Origin: Methylopumilus sp026399645
GTDB lineage: Bacteria; Pseudomonadota; Gammaproteobacteria; Burkholderiales; Methylophilaceae
Assembly (NCBI RefSeq): GCF_965184065.1
Contig: NZ_OZ239098.1
Reading direction: 5' to 3' (one strand)
DNA: 64,000 nt
Shown piece after piece: positions 1 through 7,547 of the stretch. The position numbers were made by a program, and so were the translations under genes. Position 1 is the first letter of the stretch. Every line of letters starts with the position of its first letter. The notes beneath the pieces were generated by a model that was not told the DNA's origin, searched no databases, and saw nothing but the letters and a program-made list of their open reading frames with translations.

Positions 1-912
1 GGCACCTGATGCAAGAGACAAATGTGGGAAAGCCACCACGCGTTTTGGATCAAAGAAATTTATATTGCCCAGTCCGTCACACTCAGGGCAGGCTCCCATT
101 GGATTATTAAATGAGAAAATGCGCGGCTCTAATTCTTCTAAAGAGTAATCACAAAGCGGACAGGCAAATTTTGCTGAGAAGAGATGAGATTTATTAGTAT
201 CCATTTCAATCGCAATCATCTTGCCATCGGCTAGTCTTAATGCAGTTTCAGTCGATTCTGTAATGCGCTGTTTAATTTCTGGGTTAATTTTAATGCGATC
301 AACCACCACATCAACTTGATGCTTTTTAGTTTTGGTGAGTTTTGGTAGGGCATCAATTTCATAAATCTCGCCATCAATACGTAAACGAATAAATCCTTGT
401 GCTTTTAAATCTTCAAATAAATCTTGTTGCTCACCCTTACGGCTATTGACGATGGGGGCCAACAACATAATTTTTGTGTCATTGGGGAGCGCCAATAATG
501 TATCCACCATTTCGGATACCGTTTGTGATTCCAAGGTATGTGCGTGCGTCGGACATTCAGGCTCACCCGCTCTTGCATAAAGAAGCCTTAAGTAATCATG
601 AATTTCAGTGACCGTACCTACAGTGGAGCGAGGATTATGTGAAGTCGATTTTTGTTCAATGGAAATTGCAGGGGATAAACCTTCGATTAAATCAACATCT
701 GGTTTATTCATGCGCTCTAAGAATTGACGTGCATAAGCCGATAAAGACTCCACGTATCGACGCTGTCCTTCGGCATATAGCGTATCAAAAGCCAAGGATG
801 ATTTACCGGAACCGGATAGGCCTGTAATCACAATCAATTTATTACGTGGTAAATCGAGCGAAATATTTTTTAAATTATGGGTTCTAGCCCCGCGAATCTT
901 AATCGTATCCAT
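1..912 (-). CDS. uvrA: UvrABC excinuclease subunit A, N-terminal part (runs off the left edge)
   Basis: UvrA is the ATP-driven damage sensor of nucleotide excision repair and loads UvrB on DNA. The first 304 residues are present and the rest lies left of the window. The start gives MDTIKIRGARTHNLKNI, the standard UvrA opening. The Walker A loop GLSGSGKS is at residues 31-38, followed by the family stretch YVESLSAYARQFLERM and the PEVDLIEGLSPAI-type Q-loop region. The first zinc site is visible as C251/C254 and C275/C278. It is divergent from the transporter-ssb pair, a linkage common in proteobacteria. No LexA-type CTGT-N8-ACAG box is visible in the 75 bp between the divergent genes. Confidence 0.97.
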   Translation of the reverse strand, partial: MDTIKIRGARTHNLKNISLDLPRNKLIVITGLSGSGKSSLAFDTLYAEGQRRYVESLSAYARQFLERMNKPDVDLIEGLSPAISIEQKSTSHNPRSTVGTVTEIHDYLRLLYARAGEPECPTHAHTLESQTVSEMVDTLLALPNDTKIMLLAPIVNSRKGEQQDLFEDLKAQGFIRLRIDGEIYEIDALPKLTKTKKHQVDVVVDRIKINPEIKQRITESTETALRLADGKMIAIEMDTNKSHLFSAKFACPLCDYSLEELEPRIFSFNNPMGACPECDGLGNINFFDPKRVVAFPHLSLASGA

Positions 913-987
913 GCAACTTAAGCTTTTTAAAGGTAACCTGCTAATATACGAAATTATTCGAAAATAAGAAATATCTAATTCAAGTTT

Positions 988-2391
988 ATGAAGATAGAAC
1001 AAGGTATGACCCCGCTCGAAATTCGATCCAGCTTAAGCCTGGCATCGATCTACGGCTTAAGAATGTTAGGCATGTTTTTAATCCTGCCTATTTTTGCTAT
1101 TTACGCGGAAAGCTTACCCGGAAGCCCCTCGGCTTTCCAAGTGGGACTTGCATTAGGGTCTTACGGCCTCACTCAGGCTTTATTTCAATTACCTTTCGGT
1201 ATGTTGTCTGACCGTTATGGACGGAAAAACATTATCTATATTGGCCTTCTTTTATTTGCTTTGGGCTCTTTTGTTTCAGGTTACTCAGACGATATCAATA
1301 TCATTATTCTAGGCCGTGCGATTCAAGGGGCGGGGGCGATTTCCGCGGCGATTACAGCGCTTGTAGCAGATTTAACAAGGGATGAACATCGCACCAAAGC
1401 GATGGCCATGATTGGAGCCACGATTGGTATGACTTTTGCCTTATCTTTGATGGGCGCTCCGGTATTAAATCGCCTCATAGGTGTGCCTGGTATTTTTATG
1501 CTGACAGGTTTTTTATCATTGTCAGCTATTTTAGTCGTACGTTTTGTGGTCCCCACCCCTTTAAATATAAATACTTCCAAAACATTAAAAGAGCCTGCCC
1601 CCTCATTTAAATCCATTCTAAAAAATAAAGAACTCTCTCGCTTAAATTTTGGGATCTTTGCACTTCATGCGGCTCAAATGGCGATGTTTATTGTGGTGCC
1701 CAGTGCACTAGCCACTTCAGGTGGTATGGATGTCAACCAGCATTGGAAAGTTTATCTGCCTGTCCTTCTCTCTTCATTTGTGTTTATGGTACCCATCATT
1801 ATCGCGAGTGAAAAATTTAATAAAGCGAAGCTTGTATTTATTAGCTCTATTTTTCTGATGTTGATTGCCCAATTGATGTTTGGTGTTTTAATTAATATTT
1901 TTTGGGGTCTAGTCGCATCTCTTTTTGTCTACTTCGTAGCTTTCAATGTTTTAGAGGCAAGCTTGCCGAGTTTGATCAGCAAAATTGCCCCGCCAAGCGC
2001 TAAAGGGACGGCGATTGGGGTGTATAATACTTGTCAGTCACTAGGTGTCTTTTTTGGTGGTTTATTAGGTGGTTTTTTAGCAGATTTTGGTGGTAGTTTT
2101 TCAGTGTTTTCGTTTTGTGCTATTTTGATGACGTTGTGGGTGAGTTTTGCATTTTCAATGAAAGCACCACCTGCGATTAAAACCTTAATGTTTATGATTC
2201 AAAATAAATCATTACTTAAAAACCCTAAACAATTAGCGCTAGTGCAACAACAATTAAAAAAAATTAAAGGTGTGCGTGAAGTCATGATCTTGCTTGAAGA
2301 AGACAAGGTGATGCTAAAAGTCAACAAACACGAAACGATTCATGAAGCATCAATTATTCGGTTACTAGGAGGAAAACATGGCGTCAGTTAA
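988..2391 (+). CDS. MFS transporter of the YajR type, with C-terminal soluble domain
   Basis: This is a 467-aa inner-membrane major facilitator with about 12 membrane segments. Motif A, GMLSDRYGRKN, lies at roughly residues 71-81 in the loop between TM2 and TM3. After the last membrane segment (near residue 395) there is a soluble tail of about 65 residues (NPKQLALVQQQLKKIKGVRE then EVMILLEEDKVMLKV). It looks like the small ferredoxin-like YAM domain of E. coli YajR. YajR family members are drug/H+ antiporter-like, but the natural substrate is unknown. The last 14 bp overlap ssb, and the ssb ribosome site (AGGAGG) lies inside this gene, so the two are probably co-transcribed. The family call is good; the substrate cannot be assigned. 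Confidence 0.85.
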   Translation: MKIEQGMTPLEIRSSLSLASIYGLRMLGMFLILPIFAIYAESLPGSPSAFQVGLALGSYGLTQALFQLPFGMLSDRYGRKNIIYIGLLLFALGSFVSGYSDDINIIILGRAIQGAGAISAAITALVADLTRDEHRTKAMAMIGATIGMTFALSLMGAPVLNRLIGVPGIFMLTGFLSLSAILVVRFVVPTPLNINTSKTLKEPAPSFKSILKNKELSRLNFGIFALHAAQMAMFIVVPSALATSGGMDVNQHWKVYLPVLLSSFVFMVPIIIASEKFNKAKLVFISSIFLMLIAQLMFGVLINIFWGLVASLFVYFVAFNVLEASLPSLISKIAPPSAKGTAIGVYNTCQSLGVFFGGLLGGFLADFGGSFSVFSFCAILMTLWVSFAFSMKAPPAIKTLMFMIQNKSLLKNPKQLALVQQQLKKIKGVREVMILLEEDKVMLKVNKHETIHEASIIRLLGGKHGVS

Positions 2392-2869
2392 TAAAGTGAT
2401 TTTAATGGGTAATTTAGGCAAAGATCCTGAAGTACGATTTATGCCTAATGGAGACGCGGTGTGCAATTTTAGTATTGCAACGACAGACAACTGGAAAGAT
2501 AAGAACGGTGAAAAGCAAGAGCGTACCGAATGGCATAACATTGTCATGTATCGAAAGTTAGCTGAAATCGCAGGTGAATATTTAAAAAAAGGTCGCCCTG
2601 TATTTATTGAAGGCAGACTTCAAACACGCAAATGGCAAACGAAAGAAGGTCAAGATCGCTACACGACTGAAATTATTGCAGAGAGTATGCAAATGTTAGG
2701 CGGCCGAGATAGTGGCGGAAGTTCTTCAACGGGTTCATCGAACGCAACAAGTCAAACCGCATCGCAAGGTAATGATGAATTTAATCAAGCCCCCCAAAGA
2801 ACAGGTGGCGCACCTCAGGCAGCGGCTGCGACAAACTTTGATGATTTCGAAGACGACATTCCTTTTTAA
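2378..2869 (+). CDS. ssb: Single-stranded DNA-binding protein
   Basis: SSB coats single-stranded DNA in replication, recombination and repair and recruits partners through its tail. The 163-aa product has the OB fold in residues 1-110: MASVNKVILMGNLGKDPEVR, WHNIVMYRKLAEIAGEYLKKG, then VFIEGRLQTRKWQ. A low-complexity Ser/Gly/Gln linker follows, and it ends in the conserved acidic tip DDIPF. A perfect Shine-Dalgarno AGGAGG sits 7-8 bases before the ATG. It overlaps the upstream transporter by 14 bp and is divergent from uvrA, as in many proteobacteria. Confidence 0.97.
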   Translation: MASVNKVILMGNLGKDPEVRFMPNGDAVCNFSIATTDNWKDKNGEKQERTEWHNIVMYRKLAEIAGEYLKKGRPVFIEGRLQTRKWQTKEGQDRYTTEIIAESMQMLGGRDSGGSSSTGSSNATSQTASQGNDEFNQAPQRTGGAPQAAAATNFDDFEDDIPF

Positions 2870-2872
2870 TTT

Positions 2873-3133
2873 ATGCCTATTTTTGATTTCACATGTGAAG
2901 CTTGCGGATGCTCCAAAGAATTGCTCCGCAAAATTTCAGATCCGATTTTGATGGCATGTCCTGATTGCCTTAAAGAGACTTTTAAAAAACAAGTTTCGGC
3001 ACCAAGCTTTCAACTGACCGGCTCTGGATGGTATGTCACAGATTTTAAAAATAAACCAAAAGAGAGTTCAGCAAAAGCTGATACAAAAACTGAAACCAAA
3101 AAAGATGCTAGCGCATCTCCAACCTCGAGTTAA
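2873..3133 (+). CDS. FmdB-family zinc ribbon protein
   Basis: This 86-aa protein has an N-terminal zinc ribbon: MPIFDFTCEACG supplies the first CxxC (C8, C11) and MACPDCLKE the second. A short hydrophilic Lys/Ala/Ser/Thr-rich tail follows. It matches the FmdB / CxxC_CXXC_SSSS regulatory-protein family, whose members are often proposed as transcriptional regulators but remain poorly characterised. It starts 4 bp after ssb and lies 9 bp before the DUF502 gene, so it probably belongs to the same operon. FmdB genes are often found next to DUF502 and aspS in betaproteobacteria. The family is secure and the function is not. Confidence 0.88.
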   Translation: MPIFDFTCEACGCSKELLRKISDPILMACPDCLKETFKKQVSAPSFQLTGSGWYVTDFKNKPKESSAKADTKTETKKDASASPTSS

Positions 3134-3141
3134 TTTTACAT

Positions 3142-3753
3142 ATGTTTAAACGTTATTTTTTAACCGGCTTACTTGTTTTAGTACCCCTAGCGATTACGAT
3201 ATGGGTGCTTACTTCACTTATTCATTTCCTAGACCAAACGCTTATTTGGCTGCCTTACGATTACCAACCAAAAAATCTTTTTGGATTTGATATTCCAGGC
3301 TTAGGTGTTCTTCTAACAGTAGGAGTGATTCTAGGCATTGGACTTCTAGCATCTAATTTATTTGGCCGTCAATTCTTAAAGCTATGGGAATTATTGCTTT
3401 CAAGACTTCCATTTGTAAATTCTATTTATTCAAGTATCAAGCAAGTATCCGATACTTTATTTTCAGAATCAGGTCGTGCATTTAATAAGGCAGTGCTCAT
3501 TCATTATCCCAATCGTGATACTCGGACGATTGCTTTTTTAACAGGTGAGCCTAGCCCCGATATTGCAAAACATTTAAAAGGCAAATACGTGAGTGTATAT
3601 ATCCCGACTACACCCAATCCCACTTCAGGTTTTTTCCTGATGGTCGCTAAAAAAGATATTGTGGAACTTGATATCAGCGTGGATCAGGCATTGAAATATG
3701 TCATCTCCATGGGTGTCGTTCCTCCAAAGCAAAAAAAACAAAAAATTAATTAA
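3142..3753 (+). CDS. DUF502 family membrane protein
   Basis: A 203-aa inner-membrane protein of the DUF502 family. Two hydrophobic segments are visible near residues 5-28 and 52-75, flanking a short periplasmic loop. The C-terminal half is a soluble domain with the family signatures RLPFVNSIYSSIKQVSDTL and VYIPTTPNPTSGFFLMV. Function is unknown; homologues occur widely in bacteria and plants (LCV-like proteins). It sits between the FmdB gene and aspS, an arrangement repeated in betaproteobacteria. The tail is short and basic (KQKKQKIN). Confidence 0.9.
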   Translation: MFKRYFLTGLLVLVPLAITIWVLTSLIHFLDQTLIWLPYDYQPKNLFGFDIPGLGVLLTVGVILGIGLLASNLFGRQFLKLWELLLSRLPFVNSIYSSIKQVSDTLFSESGRAFNKAVLIHYPNRDTRTIAFLTGEPSPDIAKHLKGKYVSVYIPTTPNPTSGFFLMVAKKDIVELDISVDQALKYVISMGVVPPKQKKQKIN

Positions 3754-3777
3754 TAATTTATCAAAAAGACTTTAAGA

Positions 3778-5565
3778 ATGATGCGAACGCATTACTGTGG
3801 TGATTTAAATAAAACACATATTGGAGAGACCATCACCTTATGTGGCTGGGCTCATCGTCGACGTGATCATGGTGGCGTCATCTTTATTGATCTTCGTGAT
3901 CGTGAAGGTATTGCGCAAATTGTGATCGATCCTGACACAAAAGAAACGTTTGCCACTGCGGAGTCAATTCGTAATGAATTCGTTTTGAAAGTGGAATGTA
4001 AAGTAAGAGCGCGCCCAGAAGGTACAGTCAATTTAAATATTCCAACAGGTGAAGTGGAAATGCTAGCTTCCACGATTGAAATTTTAAATCCTTCGTTAAC
4101 ACCCCCATTTATGCTCGATGATGACTCCATTTCAGAAACGGTTCGTCTTGAATATCGTTTTATGGATCTGCGTCGTCCGATGATGCAAAATAATTTACGT
4201 CTTCGCTATCGTGTCGCTAAGGTTTTACGTGACTTTTTGGATGAAAATGGATTTATAGAAATTGAAACACCGATGCTGACTCGCAGCACGCCTGAAGGAG
4301 CTCGTGATTATCTAGTGCCTTCCCGTGTGCATGCAGGAGAATTTTTTGCACTGCCTCAATCGCCTCAATTATTTAAACAGCTTCTCATGGTATCCGGCTT
4401 TGATCGCTATTTCCAAATCACAAAATGTTTTCGCGATGAGGATTTAAGAGCAGATCGCCAGCCAGAATTTACGCAAGTCGATATTGAAACTTCATTTATG
4501 AATGAAGAAGACATTATGACCATGGTTGAAAAAATGATTCGCGAGATGTATAAGAAAGTTTCATCGGTCGATTTGCCATCTCAATTCCAACGGATGACTT
4601 ACCAAGAAGCGATCCATAAATATGGCTCAGATAAGCCTGATATGCGTGTGACATTAGAAATTACTGAGTTGACCGATGTCATGAAAGATGTGGATTTTAA
4701 AGTTTTTTCAAACGCAGCCAATATGAAAGATGGTCGAGTAGCCGCGATTCGTGTGCCTAATGGATCTGCAATTACTCGCTCTGAAATTGATGCTTATACC
4801 GAGTTTGTCAAAATCTATGCTGCCAAAGGTTTGGCTTATATCAAGATAAACGATATCAATGAGTTGAATGAGTCAGGCCTTCAAAGTCCAATTGTTAAAA
4901 ATATTCATGTCAATGCATTACAAGCTATCATTGAAAAAACTGGTGCCGCAAATGGCGATATTATTTTCTTTGGTGCTGATAAAGAAAAAATTGTGAATGA
5001 AGCTCTAGGTGCATTGCGTCTCAAAATTGGTCACGAAAAAAATCATGTGGATGGAAGAGCATGGGCGCCTTTATGGGTGGTTGATTTCCCGATGTTTGAA
5101 CACGATGAAGAAACTGATCGATGGGTTGCAATTCATCATCCATTTACAGCCCCTAAAGAAGGGCATGAAGACTTATTAGCAACCGACCCTGGCAAGTGTT
5201 TATCAAAAGCTTACGACATGGTCATCAACGGATGGGAAGTGGGCGGTGGATCGATTCGTATTCATGAAGAACAAATTCAATCGAAAGTATTTGATGCTTT
5301 AAAGATTTCAAAAGAAGAAGCCAAAGAAAAATTTGGTTTCCTCCTTGATGCGCTTCAATATGGAGCACCTCCACATGGAGGCCTAGCCTTTGGCCTTGAT
5401 CGATTGGTAACTCTATTAGTGGGCGCTGAATCGATTCGCGATGTCATTGCATTCCCTAAAACACAACGCGCACAATGCTTACTTACCAAAGCACCCAATG
5501 TTGTTGATGAAAAACAATTGCGTGAACTTCATATTCGTTTACGTACACCTCAACCCACAACTTAA
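3778..5565 (+). CDS. aspS: Aspartyl-tRNA synthetase
   Basis: It charges tRNA with aspartate. The 595 aa match the bacterial class IIb form. The N-terminal anticodon-binding OB fold (residues 1-110) contains GWAHRRRDHGGVIFIDLRDR. Motif 1 lies near PMLTRSTPEGARDYLVPSR, motif 2 is FRDEDLRADRQPEF, the bacterial GAD insertion occupies about 290-420, and motif 3 is GLAFGLDRLVTLLVG near the C-terminus. The gene has tandem ATGs at 3778 and 3781; either could start. Because gatCAB is also present, this enzyme might be non-discriminating and also make Asp-tRNA(Asn), but that depends on whether asnS exists elsewhere. Confidence 0.97.
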   Translation: MMRTHYCGDLNKTHIGETITLCGWAHRRRDHGGVIFIDLRDREGIAQIVIDPDTKETFATAESIRNEFVLKVECKVRARPEGTVNLNIPTGEVEMLASTIEILNPSLTPPFMLDDDSISETVRLEYRFMDLRRPMMQNNLRLRYRVAKVLRDFLDENGFIEIETPMLTRSTPEGARDYLVPSRVHAGEFFALPQSPQLFKQLLMVSGFDRYFQITKCFRDEDLRADRQPEFTQVDIETSFMNEEDIMTMVEKMIREMYKKVSSVDLPSQFQRMTYQEAIHKYGSDKPDMRVTLEITELTDVMKDVDFKVFSNAANMKDGRVAAIRVPNGSAITRSEIDAYTEFVKIYAAKGLAYIKINDINELNESGLQSPIVKNIHVNALQAIIEKTGAANGDIIFFGADKEKIVNEALGALRLKIGHEKNHVDGRAWAPLWVVDFPMFEHDEETDRWVAIHHPFTAPKEGHEDLLATDPGKCLSKAYDMVINGWEVGGGSIRIHEEQIQSKVFDALKISKEEAKEKFGFLLDALQYGAPPHGGLAFGLDRLVTLLVGAESIRDVIAFPKTQRAQCLLTKAPNVVDEKQLRELHIRLRTPQPTT

Positions 5566-5577
5566 AATAATAAGTGC

Positions 5578-5955
5578 ATGATTTTATCCATCAATCACAT
5601 TCAGCTTGTTGCAGAAAAAGATTTAGTATTGAAATTAAGAGATTTTTATTGCGACGTAGTGGGCTTAACAGAAGGCTTTAGGCCAGCATTTGAGCGCTTT
5701 GGGTTTTGGTTATATATAGAGGATAAAGATGTATTGCATCTTATTACCCCTAAAGAAGGCGATGGTCGCTCCCCGCAAAAATCATCATTTGATCATGTCG
5801 CATTTAAAACTACTAACTATCAAGACGTTTTAAAAAAACTTAAATTAATCAATATTTCCTTTGAGGAAAGACCCATTCCAGGGATGACAGCTCATCAAAT
5901 TTTTTTACGTGACCCAGCGGGAAACCGTGTTGAACTTAATTTTGATGGTGATTAG
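5578..5955 (+). CDS. VOC (glyoxalase/dioxygenase) superfamily protein
   Basis: A 125-aa protein with the paired beta-alpha-beta-beta-beta fold of the vicinal oxygen chelate superfamily. Candidate metal ligands are H7 (SINHIQLV), the histidine of SFDHVAF in the second half, and the glutamate of NRVELNF near the end, which also carries the typical FLRDPAGNRVEL signature. This could be a small lyase, isomerase or dioxygenase, or a binding protein; the substrate cannot be read from sequence. It follows aspS by 12 bp and is probably expressed with it. Confidence 0.85.
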   Translation: MILSINHIQLVAEKDLVLKLRDFYCDVVGLTEGFRPAFERFGFWLYIEDKDVLHLITPKEGDGRSPQKSSFDHVAFKTTNYQDVLKKLKLINISFEERPIPGMTAHQIFLRDPAGNRVELNFDGD

Positions 5956-5988
5956 GATTAATTAAAATTTTTGTAAGGATACTTCATT

Positions 5989-6408
5989 ATGAAAAGCTAC
6001 CGAAAAGAACTCTGGTTTAATGCTCCGACTAGGATGCATTTTACAAATATTACGCCTGACATTAGAGAATGCCTAGCAGAAAGCGGTATCAAGGAAGGTC
6101 TTGTTTTAGTAAACGCGATGCATATCACGGCGAGTGTGTTTATCAATGATGATGAGTCAGGCTTACATCATGACTATAAAGAATGGCTAGAGGCGATGGC
6201 ACCTCATGAGCCTGTAAGTAGTTACCGACACAATGACACAGGTGAAGATAATGCAGATGCGCATATTAAGCGTCAAATCATGGGTCGAGAAGTGGTTGTT
6301 GCAATCACTGCCGGTAAATTAGATTTTGGGCCATGGGAACAAATTTTTTATGGGGAATTTGATGGGCGTCGAAAAAAAAGAGTGCTCGTTAAGGTCATAG
6401 GTGAATAA
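5989..6408 (+). CDS. yjbQ: YjbQ / UPF0047 family protein
   Basis: This 139-aa protein is a compact YjbQ-family enzyme. E. coli YjbQ has weak thiamine-phosphate synthase activity; the physiological role is unresolved. Conserved family features are SGLHHDYKEWLE, the histidine/aspartate-rich SYRHNDTGEDNADAHIKRQ, and the C-terminal GPWEQIFYGEFDGRRKKRVLVKV. A Shine-Dalgarno GTAAGGA precedes the ATG. Its stop codon is directly followed by the next gene, whose ribosome site lies inside the yjbQ 3' end, so the two look translationally coupled. The thiGS genes of this window lie 56 kb away. Confidence 0.92.
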   Translation: MKSYRKELWFNAPTRMHFTNITPDIRECLAESGIKEGLVLVNAMHITASVFINDDESGLHHDYKEWLEAMAPHEPVSSYRHNDTGEDNADAHIKRQIMGREVVVAITAGKLDFGPWEQIFYGEFDGRRKKRVLVKVIGE

Positions 6409-6409
6409 T

Positions 6410-7081
6410 ATGAATTACTACCCCATTACTGTAGTTGATAATTTCTACGAAAATCCTGATGAAATAAGAAAATTTGCACTCGCACAACAGTATGAATACT
6501 GTCACCAAATTAAGGATATTTCTTATACATTCCCGGGGTCACGAACAAAGGATTTGAGTATTATTCATCCTGAACTTTTTTCAAAATGTTGCCATAAAAT
6601 AACCTCCTTATTTCATAACTTTGAGCATGATGTATTGCGGTGGCAATTTACTACCTGCTTTCAAAGTGTCACAAAAGATTATGAAAGGGGGGTGATTCAT
6701 CATGATAACAATACTGTTTTTGCCGCGGTTCTCTATTTAACACCAGAGCCTTCAAAGAACTCTGGCACTTCATTATATAAAGCAGGTAAATCATTTGATC
6801 AGACTAAATATGAAGCTTCTTTAAAAGCGAACGATGAAAGATTTAAAAAAAATCAGTCAGTCGATACAAGTTATCATCAAATGTTTGATGAAATTGTTAC
6901 AGTCCATAATACCTACAACTCCCTAATCGTATACGAAGGTCATCATCATCATTCCGCAAATGAATTCTTCGGTGACACCTTAGAAAATTCACGCTTAGCA
7001 CAAGTCTTTTTTTGTCACCGCGTCGATGGCACGAAAGAGTCTGCCTTTCCATTACCTCGCTCTAAAAAAATTATCATTTAA
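6410..7081 (+). CDS. Iron/2-oxoglutarate oxygenase-like protein (DUF6445-like)
   Basis: A 223-aa protein from the ATG at 6410. A GTG at 6401 is possible, but the AGGTGA ribosome site at 6399-6404 suits the ATG. The opening YYPITVVDNFYENPDEIRKFAL is typical of prolyl-hydroxylase-like proteins. A candidate Fe(II) site is HHDNN near residue 104, followed by AAVLYLTPEP, then YEGHHHHSANEFFGDT with the distal histidines, and SRLAQVFF with a possible 2-oxoglutarate arginine. These features resemble the DUF6445 group. The substrate is unknown. It closes the uvrA-side plus-strand run and is followed by a strong bidirectional terminator. Confidence 0.68.
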   Translation: MNYYPITVVDNFYENPDEIRKFALAQQYEYCHQIKDISYTFPGSRTKDLSIIHPELFSKCCHKITSLFHNFEHDVLRWQFTTCFQSVTKDYERGVIHHDNNTVFAAVLYLTPEPSKNSGTSLYKAGKSFDQTKYEASLKANDERFKKNQSVDTSYHQMFDEIVTVHNTYNSLIVYEGHHHHSANEFFGDTLENSRLAQVFFCHRVDGTKESAFPLPRSKKIII

Positions 7082-7104
7082 TTTTTTAAAAAAATTAAAT
7101 AAAA

Positions 7105-7130
7105 AAAAGACATCCCGAGGGATGTCTTTT
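7105..7130. terminator. Bidirectional intrinsic terminator
   Basis: An 11-bp stem AAAAGACATCC/GGATGTCTTTT with a CGAG loop has A/T runs on both sides, so it can stop the plus-strand oxygenase-like gene and the minus-strand lipoprotein gene. It is the shifted copy (offset about 390 bp) of the porin terminator at 7494-7520, but the stem bases differ on both arms and still pair. Confidence 0.88.
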
Positions 7131-7157
7131 TAGTTTTATGCTACTAAGAAATAAACC

Positions 7158-7220
7158 CTAGAAGAATAAGGTCGCATCTAACGAGAATGTTCTAGCCTTG
7201 TTTTCTGCGCCCGCTAGCTT
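7158..7220 (-). pseudogene. Remnant of a second porin gene (last 20 codons)
   Basis: Reading the minus strand, this fragment encodes KLAGAENKARTFSLDATLFF and a TAG stop. It aligns with the end of the intact porin next door (QAGLENKARTVSLGAILFF). The terminal Phe and alternating hydrophobic pattern are the outer-membrane beta-strand insertion signal. No start or upstream porin sequence remains; the stretch above 7220 belongs to an unrelated lipoprotein gene whose stop codon (7214-7216) lies within this fragment in another frame. Confidence 0.88.
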
Positions 7221-7471
7221 TTGCACTGAAATTTAATCTCACGATGCACGCCTGAGCTATCTGACTTTTGCTCTATGAGTCTATAGCCCTTATCACAAGT
7301 TTTTTGCGCCTTTTGATGGCAGGTGCCAAAGGTTTCTACCGTACCACTGCATGTCGTCATATAGATATGATTTTGACTGTCTATGAGATGGACGGGTTGT
7401 TCCTGCCCATGCATTAGTGATTTGCATGATAGGGTTGTCATCAATAAGAATAGCGCGCTTATTTTTTTCAA
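7214..7471 (-). CDS. Small predicted lipoprotein, TTG start
   Basis: An 85-aa protein with a lipoprotein signal: MKKISALFLLMTTLSC, Cys16 being the lipidation site. After cleavage about 70 residues remain, with four more cysteines (TTCSGTVETFGTC, KTCDKGY and FQCKS), suggesting two disulfides in the periplasm. The start is TTG at 7471; no ATG lies upstream, and GAGG about 10 bases before it supports it. I recognise no function. It lies between the porin terminator and the porin remnant, only about 20 bp below the terminator, so it probably lacks its own promoter and may depend on read-through from the porin. The stop codon falls inside the porin remnant. Confidence 0.78.
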   Translation of the reverse strand: MKKISALFLLMTTLSCKSLMHGQEQPVHLIDSQNHIYMTTCSGTVETFGTCHQKAQKTCDKGYRLIEQKSDSSGVHREIKFQCKS

Positions 7472-7493
7472 TGTAATTTTTCCTCAAGTAAAA

Positions 7494-7520
7494 AAAAGGC
7501 ACCCCAGAGGGGTGCCTTTT
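7494..7520. terminator. Intrinsic terminator of the porin gene
   Basis: A 12-bp stem AAAAGGCACCCC/GGGGTGCCTTTT with a 3-base loop is followed on the minus strand by a run of seven T. It lies 28 bp past the porin stop. It is the counterpart of the hairpin at 7105-7130. Confidence 0.9.
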
Positions 7521-7547
7521 AAGTTTTATGCTACTAAGAAATAAATC

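Larger units (their letters stand above)
7105..7220. repeat. Diverged copy of the porin 3' end plus terminator (partner at 7494-7610)
   Basis: Positions 7131-7220 align with 7521-7610 at a constant offset of 390 bp. Both carry AGTTTTATGCTACTAAGAA, then ATAAA(C/T)CCTAGAAGAATAAG, then the TCTAGCCTTGTTTTCT block. Each is preceded by an AT-flanked terminator hairpin. The similarity ends at about 7220, exactly where the lipoprotein gene begins to differ. This is a direct repeat left by an ancestral tandem duplication of the porin gene. Confidence 0.9.

Noticed and set aside
913..987. LexA box in the uvrA upstream region
   Set aside because: No CTGT-N8-ACAG or close variant in the 75-bp spacer.
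7293..7502. 69-codon minus-strand ORF overlapping the lipoprotein gene in another frame
   Set aside because: It lacks a signal peptide and starts within the porin terminator; the lipoprotein frame has a clear lipobox and ribosome site.
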